NCBI RefSeq assembly: GCF_025370875.1
Contig: NZ_JAMXFD010000013.1
Span: 1-64,000 of the forward strand
Source of the DNA: Laspinema palackyanum D2c
GTDB taxonomy: Bacteria > Cyanobacteriota > Cyanobacteriia > Cyanobacteriales > Laspinemataceae
Reading direction: 5' to 3'
Length of the DNA: 64,000 nucleotides
Positions 44,442 through 52,687 of the stretch are shown piece by piece (position 1 is the stretch's first letter; every line of letters starts with the position of its first letter). The notes below the pieces were generated by a model. That model searched no databases, was not told the origin of the DNA, and worked only from the letters and a program-made list of their open reading frames with translations. The position numbers were made by a program, and so were the translations under genes.

Positions 44442-44808
44442 AGCCGTTGGCTTTACTCTAAAAGCCACTGAATTCTTCTGTTTTTATTTTATCACTAATT
44501 TTTCATGAATTTCACATGATGTTTTATGAAGCCTCTCGAAAAAAGCATCAATTTCCTCCGTAGTTGTACTGGAGTTCTCCTCAGTCCATTCCCCAGGGTT
44601 TTTGGTTTAAGGAGAAATGAGTGCCTGATTCCAAAAACTGCTCATCAGGAACCCCTCAGTCCGCCTCTTTTACTACCTCAAAACCTCATGGTGATGGATG
44701 CACCCTAATCTACCGATCGCTCCCTCAACCGAGGGAGCAGTTGCAACGGGACTTCTGCAATCCCGGCAACTCTAACTCCAGAAATGAGTTAGGCGATCGC
44801 CCGGTTTA
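44442..44808. other. Intergenic region, no supported gene
   Basis: About 370 bases. Two overlapping plus-strand frames (44526-44708 and 44621-44812) are short, lack ribosome binding sites and have no recognisable content. Confidence 0.35.
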
Positions 44809-45219
44809 TTAATAGGTGAAACTGTTGATTTGTTGCTCTCCATCAAAAATAACGAATAACACCACCGTATCCTGTTCAAACCGAGTCGTTAACAAAACCA
44901 CGTCTTGCTCCTCACCCGGAACCATCTCCGTAGAAACAATTTCTTGAAAATCCCCTGATTTATCCACTAAATCTTGCCAAGTTGTTTCCAAAGTTGCGGT
45001 GTTAATATTTTCCCGAGCCACAGTATCGTATTTCTGCAAAGCTTGGTTAAACTCTCCATCAGCGAGTAAAGAGACAAATTCTTCCGCTTGGGAGACCATT
45101 GGAGTGGCTTGAGCAATCGCTTCAACCCCCTGGAGGGGTTGGAAACTTTGAGCTTGAGCCGGTAAAGTATCAATGACCGCAACGGTGGCTAGTAAAACCA
45201 GAGAAAGAATCTTTTTCAT
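44809..45219 (-). CDS. Exported DUF3887-like protein
   Basis: A 136-residue protein with a Sec signal peptide (MKKILSLVLLATVAVIDTL, cleavage after AQA). The mature part is a small alpha+beta domain: an N-terminal helix (AEEFVSLLADGEFNQALQKYD) followed by strands ending VVLFVIFDGEQQINSF, the pattern of DUF3887, a cystatin/NTF2-like family of unknown role. Upstream, AAGGAGC precedes the ATG at 45219, a good ribosome binding site. It lies 38 bases downstream of the comM gene and could be co-transcribed with it. Confidence 0.75.
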   Translation of the reverse strand: MKKILSLVLLATVAVIDTLPAQAQSFQPLQGVEAIAQATPMVSQAEEFVSLLADGEFNQALQKYDTVARENINTATLETTWQDLVDKSGDFQEIVSTEMVPGEEQDVVLLTTRFEQDTVVLFVIFDGEQQINSFTY

Positions 45220-45257
45220 GAGAGTTAGCTCCTTAAATAGCCAATAAAAAATGCTAT

Positions 45258-46817
45258 TTACTGCATTCTATCAATGGTTCTATATTGAATGGCTTCTGCC
45301 ACATGGGAGATATTAATGGGGTCATCCCCAGCGAGGTCCGCAATGGTACGGGCTACCTTTAAAATGCGATCGGTTGCCCTTGCCGAGAGTCCCAGCTTGC
45401 GAATCGCCCCTTCCAGGAGATTGCGGGTGGCGTCATCCAGGGGACACCATTGGCGCAGTTGGGCGGTTTGCATTTCGGCATTGCAGCGAATATTGGGTTC
45501 GGCTTTAAATCGTTCTCGGGCCCGATCGCGCGCTGCCTGAACCCGCTTTCGGACGGGTTCTGAACCCTCGCCAGTGGTTTGACGAGTAATTTCTTCGGGT
45601 TTTAAGCGATTCACCGCCACTTGCAAATCAATCCGATCCATCAGAGGTCCTGAAAGTTTGGCCCAATATTGTTCTCGGTGACGGGGTGAACAGGTACAGG
45701 GTTGGATCGGGTCACCAAAGTAGCCACAGGGACAAGGATTGGTACTGGCAACTAAGGTAAATTGGGCGGGGAACTCCACACTTTGTTTCGTGCGAGAAAT
45801 GGTGACACGACCATCTTCTAAGGGTTGGCGCAGGAACTCTAGCACATCGCGTTTAAACTCTGTGAGTTCATCAAGGAATAAGATGCCTCGGTGAGCGAGG
45901 GAAATTTCTCCGGGTTTGGGATAGCTGCCACCGCCGACGAGAGAGGGACCGGAGGCGGAGTGATGGGGACTGCGAAAGGGGCGATCGCCAATTAACGCGC
46001 CGCGATTTTTCAGTAACCCCACTACGGAATAAATTTGGGTAACTTCTAAAGCTTCTTCAAAACTCAGGGGGGGTAAAATACCGGGTAACCGTTTAGCCAG
46101 CATGGTTTTCCCGCTACCTGGAGGACCGACAAAGATTAAATTATGTCCTCCTGCTGCGGCAATTTCTAAGGCGCGGCGTCCATGTGCTTGACCCTTGACA
46201 TCTTGCAAGTCTAAACCCCCGAAGGGATGGGGTGCAAAGGGGACATCTCCATCGAGGGTGACGGGTTTGAATTGACTGGGGTTGTTCAACAAGGCGATCG
46301 CATCGCACAGATGCCCACATCCATAAACCTGTAACCCTTTCACCACCGCCGCTTCCCCGACATTGCCTTCGGGAACAACTAAGGCAGTAATTCCCATTTC
46401 CTGGGCGGCAGCAGCAATGGGAAGAACACCGGCAACGGGACGTAATGTGCCATCGAGGGAGAGTTCACCGAGGAAGAGAAAATCTCCTAGGAGTTGGGGA
46501 CTGACTTGTTCTGAGGCGGCGAGAATCCCGATGGCGATCGGTAAATCAAAACAGGGACCCTCCTTGCGTAAATCGGCGGGGGTCAAGTTAATCACGATGC
46601 GACGCATGGGGAAAGCATAGCTGGAATTTTTCAGGGCAGCTTTCACCCGTTCCTTGGACTCTTGCACGGCGGTATCGGGCAATCCCACCACAACAATTCC
46701 CGGCATTCCCCCCGAGACATCGATTTCGACTCCGACCTTGACCGCATTAATCCCAACTAACGATGCACTCCAAACTGTAGCAAGCACGGCTGATGTCCTG
46801 ATGACTGCTGGAAGCAT
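45258..46817 (-). CDS. comM: YifB/ComM family Mg-chelatase-like AAA+ ATPase
   Basis: A 519-residue AAA+ ATPase. ComM is a hexameric helicase that promotes branch migration when transformed DNA is integrated. The N-terminal Lon-like S5 fold contains GINAVKVGVEIDVSGGMPGI and VVVGLPDTAVQESKERVKAA; the ATPase core has Walker A GPPGSGKTMLAKRLPGILP, Walker B GILFLDELTEF, and the zinc-like Cys cluster NPCPCGYFG...CTCSP. Family length and order are complete. A GTG at 46787 (VLATVWSASL) is a plausible alternative start closer to most homologues. The gene name is by family; transformation competence of this strain is not shown here. Confidence 0.9.
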   Translation of the reverse strand: MLPAVIRTSAVLATVWSASLVGINAVKVGVEIDVSGGMPGIVVVGLPDTAVQESKERVKAALKNSSYAFPMRRIVINLTPADLRKEGPCFDLPIAIGILAASEQVSPQLLGDFLFLGELSLDGTLRPVAGVLPIAAAAQEMGITALVVPEGNVGEAAVVKGLQVYGCGHLCDAIALLNNPSQFKPVTLDGDVPFAPHPFGGLDLQDVKGQAHGRRALEIAAAGGHNLIFVGPPGSGKTMLAKRLPGILPPLSFEEALEVTQIYSVVGLLKNRGALIGDRPFRSPHHSASGPSLVGGGSYPKPGEISLAHRGILFLDELTEFKRDVLEFLRQPLEDGRVTISRTKQSVEFPAQFTLVASTNPCPCGYFGDPIQPCTCSPRHREQYWAKLSGPLMDRIDLQVAVNRLKPEEITRQTTGEGSEPVRKRVQAARDRARERFKAEPNIRCNAEMQTAQLRQWCPLDDATRNLLEGAIRKLGLSARATDRILKVARTIADLAGDDPINISHVAEAIQYRTIDRMQ

Positions 46818-46875
46818 TATAAGAAAGGCGCGGTAAAAAAGGAATAGGGGGGGGAATACTCAGAGTGCGTTGAAT

Positions 46876-46896
46876 CCCAAATCCGGTTGTCTCAAG
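46876..46896. repeat. MITE end fragment (CCCAAATCCGGTTGTCTCAAG)
   Basis: A solitary copy of the left end of the CCGGTTG-type MITE family, matching 48431-48450 and 49104-49124 almost exactly. No right end is seen, so it is a remnant. Confidence 0.65.
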
Positions 46897-46911
46897 CAAC
46901 ACCCGGCGGGA

Positions 46912-47070
46912 GGCAACAACCGGCGGGGGATTAATCCCCCGCCTAACAGAATCAAGTCGGTTGAAACCGACTGAAATGCTTTTAATATAAGGTTTCTAGT
47001 CGGTTTTTAACCGACTTTAGCTATGAGGCGGGGGATTGATCCCCCGCCGGATCGCGGGGTCTACTAGAGC
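46912..47070. repeat. Palindromic dispersed repeat, copy 2 (tandem)
   Basis: One of two head-to-tail copies with a period of 179 bases (GGCAACAACC recurs at 46912 and 47091). Arms: GGCGGGGGATTAATCCCCCGCC at 46922-46943 and GGCGGGGGATTGATCCCCCGCC near 47028-47049; inner arms AAGTCGGTTGAAACCGACT and AGTCGGTTTTTAACCGACT. Flank GGATCGCGGGGTCTACTAGAGC is duplicated as well. Same family as 8366-8503. Confidence 0.9.
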
Positions 47071-47090
47071 TTAACAGCTAAAGCACCAGG

Positions 47091-47249
47091 GGCAACAACC
47101 GGCGGGGGATAAATCCCCCGCCTAACAGCTAAAGTCGGTTGAAACCGACTGAAATGCTTTGAATATAAGGTTTCCAGTCGGTTTTTAACCGACTTTAGCT
47201 ATGAGGCGGGGGATTTATCCCCCGCCGGATCGCGGGGTCTACTAGAGCC
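47091..47249. repeat. Palindromic dispersed repeat, copy 3 (tandem)
   Basis: Second tandem copy, differing from copy 2 by a few substitutions (GGCGGGGGATAAATCCCCCGCC arm). Changes in one arm are largely matched in the other, keeping the stem paired, which suggests selection on structure or conversion between arms. Confidence 0.9.
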
Positions 47250-47486
47250 TTGGCATTTGACATTCCTCTCGCTCAAAAGTTAGGATAAATCTATCTCCAG
47301 ATAGAGGACAATTCCATCATATTTTGTTCCAAAGGCCAAACCCCCTCGGGATAGAAATATGAGTTTTAAGCAACTCTCGTTGCTGACCCCCAGAGATTAC
47401 AGACCTCATTGAGTGTAACCACCACTCCAGGGTTCGCCTGCATCATCTCAGATTCATAACTACCACTAGAGTACCTCCTAGAATCT
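47250..47486. other. Upstream region of the first sigma factor gene
   Basis: No gene. The DNA between the last repeat and the ATG at 47487 probably holds the promoter; no conventional -10/-35 pair is convincing. Confidence 0.3.
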
Positions 47487-49040
47487 ATGACTTCAGCCGT
47501 TGAGAGACTTACCCCCTCAAGCTGCCTGCATCCTGATAGACAGAAGGATTCAGAATTTTGGCAACAATGGATTTGTTATCAAGACGAGCTTTATCGTGAC
47601 TGCCTCCATTGGATGAAGAACCCCACGGAAGCAGAAGATGTCCTTTCTCAGGCAATGCTCAAAGCGCGGCAGCAGGTCAAAACCAGCGCCAATGCGATCG
47701 ATAATTTCAAAGGGTGGGTGAAACGACTCACCAAAAACCTCTGCATGGATATCTATCGCCAACGCGACAGAGAGAAAACAGCCATTCAGGATATCCAGGC
47801 GATCGCCCCACAAGGGGAATGGGCCAACCAAGGAGAAAACCCAGTTCACTATGCTATGCATAGTGAACTGGAAAAATTTTTTGAGAATTCCATAAATGGC
47901 TTATCCCCGAAGTTACGGGAAACCTGGATTCTCTACCATGAGAATGACGAATCCTATCAAGCCATCCTAGAACCCCTACAGATTTCCTACTCAACCGCCC
48001 GCAAACGGATTTCTGATGCCCGTTCAATTTTGCGTCAGCAGTGGGTTCAGTATGTCTCAGCAGAAGAAAACCCCCGTCCTGCCCGTCTAAACCCAACCCA
48101 AACCCAGCAAAAGACCCCACCCACCCCTCTTAAACCCGCAACGACAATCCTGCCCGTTACCCAGGAGACCCCTGAACCCGCAGAAGAACCTCCTGAGCAA
48201 AATCAGCCCCTTTTAGAAGAAAGTACCGGACAGGACAATCCCCCCAGTCCACCATTCCCTGTCGCAGTACAAACCATAGTCACACCAAATCCAGTATTTA
48301 AAGGTCTAGAAAAACGGATTGTAGGGGCGCAATGCAATAGGCCTCCGGAGGCCTATTGCATTGCGCCCCTACAAATACCGCTTGACCCGGCTCGTTTTTA
48401 TAGACTTATCCGTACCGGATTCCGTATCACACCAAATCCGGTTGTCTCAAGTCGTTTTTCGCTCTTAGCCCGCGAAGGCGGGCCCTTCGACGGAGCTCAG
48501 GACAGGCTTCGTCCGTATAGCCCCACCCTTCAGGGTGCGGGTTTTACAGACTTACCCATTCCCTCTGCTATATCTGTAGGGGCGATTCGGGAATCGCCCC
48601 CACAGATAGGGCAACCCCCGACAAGATGCGGAAGTCCTGCCCTAATTTCACCCCGCTTGATTGGCCCTCATCCCAGCAAGGTCAAGCTACCAGAAAATAG
48701 ATTAGCGAAGGGGGTTGACAAAAACAAAGTTTTACCCATTCAATTTAGCCTCCCCATCGGGAAAGCAGTTTTTCCTCCAATTTCCATCAGTTCAGGGTCC
48801 TCGGTCATCCCCATAAAAATAGGAATCCCCAAAATTTTGAGGGGTCCATTATTACCGCCTCTTCCCACCCCAGCAGGAATCCCCAACAAATTCAGGGTCT
48901 TGATGGGACAATGTATAAAATTTCCTATCTTAACGACCACTCTACTGCCACCCCTCGAAAAACGGGTGGAACAGTTTTGGCGGGTATGCATGGATACTGG
49001 GGGCCTTTGCCGCCTTAAGCAGTACAAAATCAGGGATTAA
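47487..49040 (+). CDS. ECF-like sigma factor with long repeat-derived C-terminal extension
   Basis: A 517-residue protein. Residues ~25-190 form a sigma-70 family core: region 2 (DELYRDCLHWMKNPTEAEDV, LSQAMLKARQQ, FKGWVKRLTKNLCMDIYRQR) and region 4 (LSPKLRETWILYHENDESYQ, SYSTARKRISDARSILRQQW). A Pro/Thr/Glu-rich linker follows (195-265). From about residue 266 to 360 the sequence is encoded by two MITE-like elements and a 56-bp palindrome that happen to stay in frame, and the last ~150 residues are low-complexity Pro/Ile-rich. The usual ECF size is about 180-200 residues, so the functional part is probably the N-terminus. A close paralogue lies at 51776. No anti-sigma gene is adjacent. Confidence 0.8.
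   Translation: MTSAVERLTPSSCLHPDRQKDSEFWQQWICYQDELYRDCLHWMKNPTEAEDVLSQAMLKARQQVKTSANAIDNFKGWVKRLTKNLCMDIYRQRDREKTAIQDIQAIAPQGEWANQGENPVHYAMHSELEKFFENSINGLSPKLRETWILYHENDESYQAILEPLQISYSTARKRISDARSILRQQWVQYVSAEENPRPARLNPTQTQQKTPPTPLKPATTILPVTQETPEPAEEPPEQNQPLLEESTGQDNPPSPPFPVAVQTIVTPNPVFKGLEKRIVGAQCNRPPEAYCIAPLQIPLDPARFYRLIRTGFRITPNPVVSSRFSLLAREGGPFDGAQDRLRPYSPTLQGAGFTDLPIPSAISVGAIRESPPQIGQPPTRCGSPALISPRLIGPHPSKVKLPENRLAKGVDKNKVLPIQFSLPIGKAVFPPISISSGSSVIPIKIGIPKILRGPLLPPLPTPAGIPNKFRVLMGQCIKFPILTTTLLPPLEKRVEQFWRVCMDTGGLCRLKQYKIRD
48281..48429. repeat. MITE-like element inside the sigma factor gene, copy A
   Basis: Left end CACACCAAATCCAGTATTTA, right end ending ACCGGATTCCGTATCA, which is the complement of a TGATACGGAATCCGGT end. 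Contains the 56-bp palindrome 48319-48374. Shares its right-end segment TTTTTATAGACxTATC with the intergenic element at 55328-55452. It adds coding sequence to the sigma factor without breaking the frame. Confidence 0.75.
48319..48374. repeat. 56-bp perfect palindrome
   Basis: Every base from 48319 to 48374 pairs with its mirror across the centre between 48346 and 48347 (centre CCTCC/GGAGG; arms begin TTGTAGGGGCGCAATGCAAT). There is no unpaired loop. It is translated in the sigma factor frame as IVGAQCN...CIAPLQI. Perfect palindromes this long are unstable in many bacteria, so its presence suggests recent insertion or maintenance. Confidence 0.97.
48428..48560. repeat. MITE-like element inside the sigma factor gene, copy B
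   Basis: Begins ACACCAAATCCGGTTGTCTC directly at the end of copy A. The middle, TTTTAGCCCGCGxAGGCGGGC-like, then GTCCGTATAGCCCCACCCTT and GGGTGCGGGTTTT, is shared with the intergenic element at 55328-55452. The right end has decayed. It encodes residues about 315-358 of the sigma factor. Confidence 0.75.
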
Positions 49041-49472
49041 ACCTGAGAAATATTTTCCCATATTTTCTATCAAGCAATAAAAAGACCTGAAGGAGGAATT
49101 GACACCAAATCCGGTTGTCTCAAGTCCATTTTCTGTAGGGGCGATTCGTGAATCGCCCTTAGCCTAGAGCACAGGCGTAAATCTTGCTAAAAATGCGATT
49201 TTTCAAGAAGAAAAAATCGCAGGATTTGCCTTACCAAAAATTAAGAAATGACATCAAAGGTCTCATGGAGAGGTCTCTGATTCTCTAGCAATTTTACCCA
49301 TTTATTTATCCCACCAAAAAACTCACAAATTGCTCGTCTCAAACGTCTATATAGATGGAAGCGTACAGCAGATGAACGGTTAAGTTCCGAACCTAGAATA
49401 GGCTGTAACTCCAAACCGCGTTGGTCTGAACGCCAGCAAATTGAGCAGATAAATTCTATTACGACCTCAACT
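49041..49472. other. Intergenic region with MITE remnant, upstream of the tandem SBP gene
   Basis: Contains a MITE left-end fragment (49102-49124) followed by GTAGGGGCGATTCGTGAATCGCCC, a palindromic repeat also seen inside the sigma gene near 48579. A minus-strand frame at 49241-49501 overlaps the next gene's start and shows no domain. No Shine-Dalgarno sequence precedes ATG 49473. Confidence 0.45.
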
Positions 49473-51692
49473 ATGGCCCTGTCTAACTTTAACGAAAACA
49501 CCTACCTCCAACAAAACGCTGACGTGGCCCGCGCCGTGGCGAATGGCTCATTTAACAGTGGGTTACATCATTGGACAACATTTGGATTTAAAGAAGGCAG
49601 AACGCCGCAAATTGCCTTTTCAGAGAACTTTTATCGGGACTATTACCCGGATGTAGCCACTGCCATTACTAACGGCGGATTTTCTAGCGGATTGGAGCAT
49701 TATGCCCGGTTTGGTGCTGCGGAAGGTCGAGCCTCTGTTGCCAGTGATACTCGCCCTGGTTCTCAGTTGCAAGAGATTATCGATCGCGGATTTGTAAGGG
49801 TGGCGGTTAACGAAGATGCGATCGGATTTAGCCAACGGGAAGCCGATGGTTCTTTTAGCGGGATGGGGGTGGATTTTAGTCGGGCGATCGCCACTGCCTT
49901 ATTCGGGGACCCAGAGGCGGTTCAGTATGTGGTGGTAGCCCCTGGACAAGAATTTACTCGGGTTGCCAATGGTGCAGTGGATATCGCTGCCACCTTGCCG
50001 ACTCATAGCCTCCTGCGTGATGCCACCTTGGGAGTGGACTATTCCCCCACAGTTTTCTTCGATACTCAAGGGGTAATGGTGCGCGGGAACAGTGGGATTA
50101 ATTCCATTGAGAAGTTGCAAGGAATCACCATCGGGGTATTAGAAGGAACGCGGTCCCGGCAAAACTTACAAGATGCCGCCCGTCGTGCTGGAATTACCCT
50201 CAATTTTCAAATTTTCCCCTCTCAAGATGCCCTATTTGCCGCCTATGATGCAGGGCGATTGGGTGCGGTTTCCATCAATCGCGGAGTCCTCAGCAATCGA
50301 ATTTCGACCCTATCCAATCCCGGGAATCATGTCATCCTGGAGGACAATCTGGGTAAAGAACCGTTAGGACTCATCGTGCCAGAAAACGAGTCGGAATGGG
50401 CCGATGTAGTGCGCTGGGCGGTCAACGCTCCCATTCAAGCCGAATTTTTTGGGATTAACTCTCAGAATGTCAATGAATTTCTGGATGGCAATAGCGACAT
50501 CAAACGCTTTTTGGGAGGGGAAGGAAATTTAGGAGAATCCTTGGGAGTCTCCAATGATTTTGCCCTAAAAATCATCCAACAAATCGGCAACTACGAAGAG
50601 ATTTACAATCGCAACTTCGATGAAACTGCGTTACCGCGCAATCTCAACGAACTGATGTTTGTGGAGCCAGGGGGACTGGTTTATTATCCCCCGTTTAGTG
50701 GTAGCGACAGAGTGAATGTTCCCTTAATTGATAACGATGACCGCAACGTTTTGCAGGAAGTCTTAGACCGAGGTTTCGTGCGCGTCGGGGTGAGAAATGA
50801 CGCCCAAGGACTGGGTTTTGCCGATGAAAACGGCAACTTAAGCGGCTTTGATGTGGATTACGGTCGGGCCTTGGCAGCTTCCCTATTTGGCGACCCCAAC
50901 GCTGTAGAGTTCGTGATTCAGACATCCGGTGCCCAGCGCTTTAGCGATGTCGCCAATGGCATTGTGGATGTCACCAGTCGGAATGCCACCCACAACCTGA
51001 GACGGGATGCGCTTTTGGGCGTAGATTTTGCCCCGATTAATAATTACGATGCTCAATTTGTAGTTACTCCAACTGCCAGCGGGATTACCACTTTGGAACA
51101 ACTTGCTGGAGGCCGAATTGGCGTCAGTGCCGGGACGACTTCTGAAACTCGATTGCGAGAAAAGTTAAGTGCGGCAGGCATTAATGCCGAAGTCGTGGCT
51201 TTGGATAATTTCCAGACCATCTTCCAGCAGTATATCAACGGCGAACTGGATGCCATTACCGGAGATGGGGGGCTAATTATCTCCAGTATTCTAACCTTAC
51301 CTGTAGAGCAGCGAGACCAGCATCAGCCCTTTCCAGAAGTTCTGGGAGAGGAACCTTTAGCAATGGTGGTGGATGAGAATCAATCCCAGTGGAAAGATGT
51401 AGTTTCTGGGGTGACTTATGCGATTTATGAGGCGTTAGAACTGGGTCTAACTTCAGAAAATGTGGCTGAATCCGTCAATAGTTCAGATCCAGTCATCCGC
51501 AGCTTTTTGGGAGGGGAAGGTAATATCGGAGAAAGTTTGGGTTTGACCAATGATTTTGCGCTGAATGCTATTTCGGCTGTTGGAAACTGGAGTGAATTGG
51601 TAGACCGCAACTTTCCGGGTATTCCTGTTGCTGAAGCTACTGTGGCTCCTTATACCGAAGGCGGTAGTATTTTCTCTATTCCTTTTGCTTGA
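49473..51692 (+). CDS. Tandem amino-acid-type solute-binding protein with N-terminal YLxxNxDVA repeats
   Basis: A 739-residue protein. Residues 4-92 are two ~43-residue repeats (TYLQQNADVARAVANGSF...FGFKEGR; DYYPDVATAITNGGF...FGAAEGR) of the type found five times at the C-terminus of the giant RTX protein. Then two solute-binding family 3 domains (about 95-385 and 425-725), each beginning LQEIIDRGFVRVAVNEDA or LQEVLDRGFVRVGVRNDA and each ending in an AapJ-like FLGGEGNLGESLG tail. There is no Sec signal or lipobox. AapJ-type proteins feed amino-acid ABC importers, but no permease is present here and the protein appears to leave the cell by another route, perhaps type I secretion. Ligand-binding extracellular sensor or scavenger is inference. 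Confidence 0.85.
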   Translation: MALSNFNENTYLQQNADVARAVANGSFNSGLHHWTTFGFKEGRTPQIAFSENFYRDYYPDVATAITNGGFSSGLEHYARFGAAEGRASVASDTRPGSQLQEIIDRGFVRVAVNEDAIGFSQREADGSFSGMGVDFSRAIATALFGDPEAVQYVVVAPGQEFTRVANGAVDIAATLPTHSLLRDATLGVDYSPTVFFDTQGVMVRGNSGINSIEKLQGITIGVLEGTRSRQNLQDAARRAGITLNFQIFPSQDALFAAYDAGRLGAVSINRGVLSNRISTLSNPGNHVILEDNLGKEPLGLIVPENESEWADVVRWAVNAPIQAEFFGINSQNVNEFLDGNSDIKRFLGGEGNLGESLGVSNDFALKIIQQIGNYEEIYNRNFDETALPRNLNELMFVEPGGLVYYPPFSGSDRVNVPLIDNDDRNVLQEVLDRGFVRVGVRNDAQGLGFADENGNLSGFDVDYGRALAASLFGDPNAVEFVIQTSGAQRFSDVANGIVDVTSRNATHNLRRDALLGVDFAPINNYDAQFVVTPTASGITTLEQLAGGRIGVSAGTTSETRLREKLSAAGINAEVVALDNFQTIFQQYINGELDAITGDGGLIISSILTLPVEQRDQHQPFPEVLGEEPLAMVVDENQSQWKDVVSGVTYAIYEALELGLTSENVAESVNSSDPVIRSFLGGEGNIGESLGLTNDFALNAISAVGNWSELVDRNFPGIPVAEATVAPYTEGGSIFSIPFA

Positions 51693-51775
51693 TTTTACTG
51701 AGTCGGGGTCAGTCAGGAATGGCCCCAAGAGTTATAAACCCTACAGATTTATTTTCAATAAATTGACGAGGTAAA

Positions 51776-52687
51776 ATGATGGACATGAAAGCCCCTACTA
51801 ATCAAATCCCACCCTTAACCCAAGAACAAGAACTCTTACACCACCTTGCTGCTGGGGAAACTCAAGCGTTCTGGCAACTCACCCAACAGTACCGAATCTA
51901 TCTGTTTCGGTGCTGTCTCAAGTGGACAAACGGCAACTCAACCGAAGCGGAAGACCTGCTGAGTCAGGCTATGCTCAAAGCGTTGGATAAATTACCCGAC
52001 CATGCCGAAAAAATCACTAACCTCAGAGCTTGGCTTACTCGTTTGACCCGTAATCTATATACAGATATCTACCGAGAACGTCGCCGACAAGTAATGCAAA
52101 TGGAGGATATTGAAGAAGTGGCTGCCCGAGGAACTTCAGCAGTTATTTCGGGGTTTGACTCTCCTGAAGAGGCACTTCTACATGATGAGTTGGGACAGTA
52201 CCTTCGCCACGCTATTAATTCTCTTCCTTCTCGACTACGAGATCCATTTATCTTGCGTTACTGGCATCAGATTCCCTATCAAGATATTGCCCAACAACTT
52301 GCTCTTTCGCTCAATAACATTTACAAGCGCATCCAACAGGCCCGAGATATTCTACAAAAGCGTTTGAGCAGGTATTTTTCAGGGTTGGATGATGCCCGGT
52401 TAGATTCCTCCGAGTCCTCTAAAAAGGGGGATGTTGCCTTGAGCCGGGATGATTTTGCCGCAGGGGTAGCGCCCCAGTGCCTACCACCTCAAGATTGTGG
52501 AGCAACCAGGGAAGGGGCGATCGCAGGGGGATTGCCCCTACAATCCGATAAACTGATCGCATCAGACTCGATCGCCCCCCTCCCTCAAAACATTGGCGAG
52601 ACAATTAATTATCAGGTAACAGCAATATGTCTAGAAACACTACACTCCGGGTGGTATCCCTCACTCAGTCCTCTGGGGTGGAGTTGA
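51776..52687 (+). CDS. ECF-like sigma factor, second paralogue
   Basis: A 303-residue sigma-70 family protein. Region 2: FWQLTQQYRIYLFRCCLKW, EAEDLLSQAMLKALDKLP, LRAWLTRLTRNLYTDIYRER. Region 4: LPSRLRDPFILRYWHQIPY, DIAQQLALSLNNIYKRIQQA. The LSQAMLKA and TRLTxNLxxDIYRxR segments are shared with the 47487 protein, so the two are paralogues. Beyond about residue 205 the extension is again repeat-like, with HIP1 and AGGGGCGATCGCAGGGGGATTGCCCCT-type palindromic DNA read in frame. Its last 61 bases overlap the start of the TPR gene, suggesting translational coupling. GAGG lies a few bases before ATG 51778-region; a second in-frame ATG is two codons on. Confidence 0.85.
   Translation: MMDMKAPTNQIPPLTQEQELLHHLAAGETQAFWQLTQQYRIYLFRCCLKWTNGNSTEAEDLLSQAMLKALDKLPDHAEKITNLRAWLTRLTRNLYTDIYRERRRQVMQMEDIEEVAARGTSAVISGFDSPEEALLHDELGQYLRHAINSLPSRLRDPFILRYWHQIPYQDIAQQLALSLNNIYKRIQQARDILQKRLSRYFSGLDDARLDSSESSKKGDVALSRDDFAAGVAPQCLPPQDCGATREGAIAGGLPLQSDKLIASDSIAPLPQNIGETINYQVTAICLETLHSGWYPSLSPLGWS

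Noticed and set aside
49241-49501. 86-codon minus-strand frame overlapping the tandem SBP start
   Set aside because: No domain or ribosome binding site, and it overlaps a well-supported gene.
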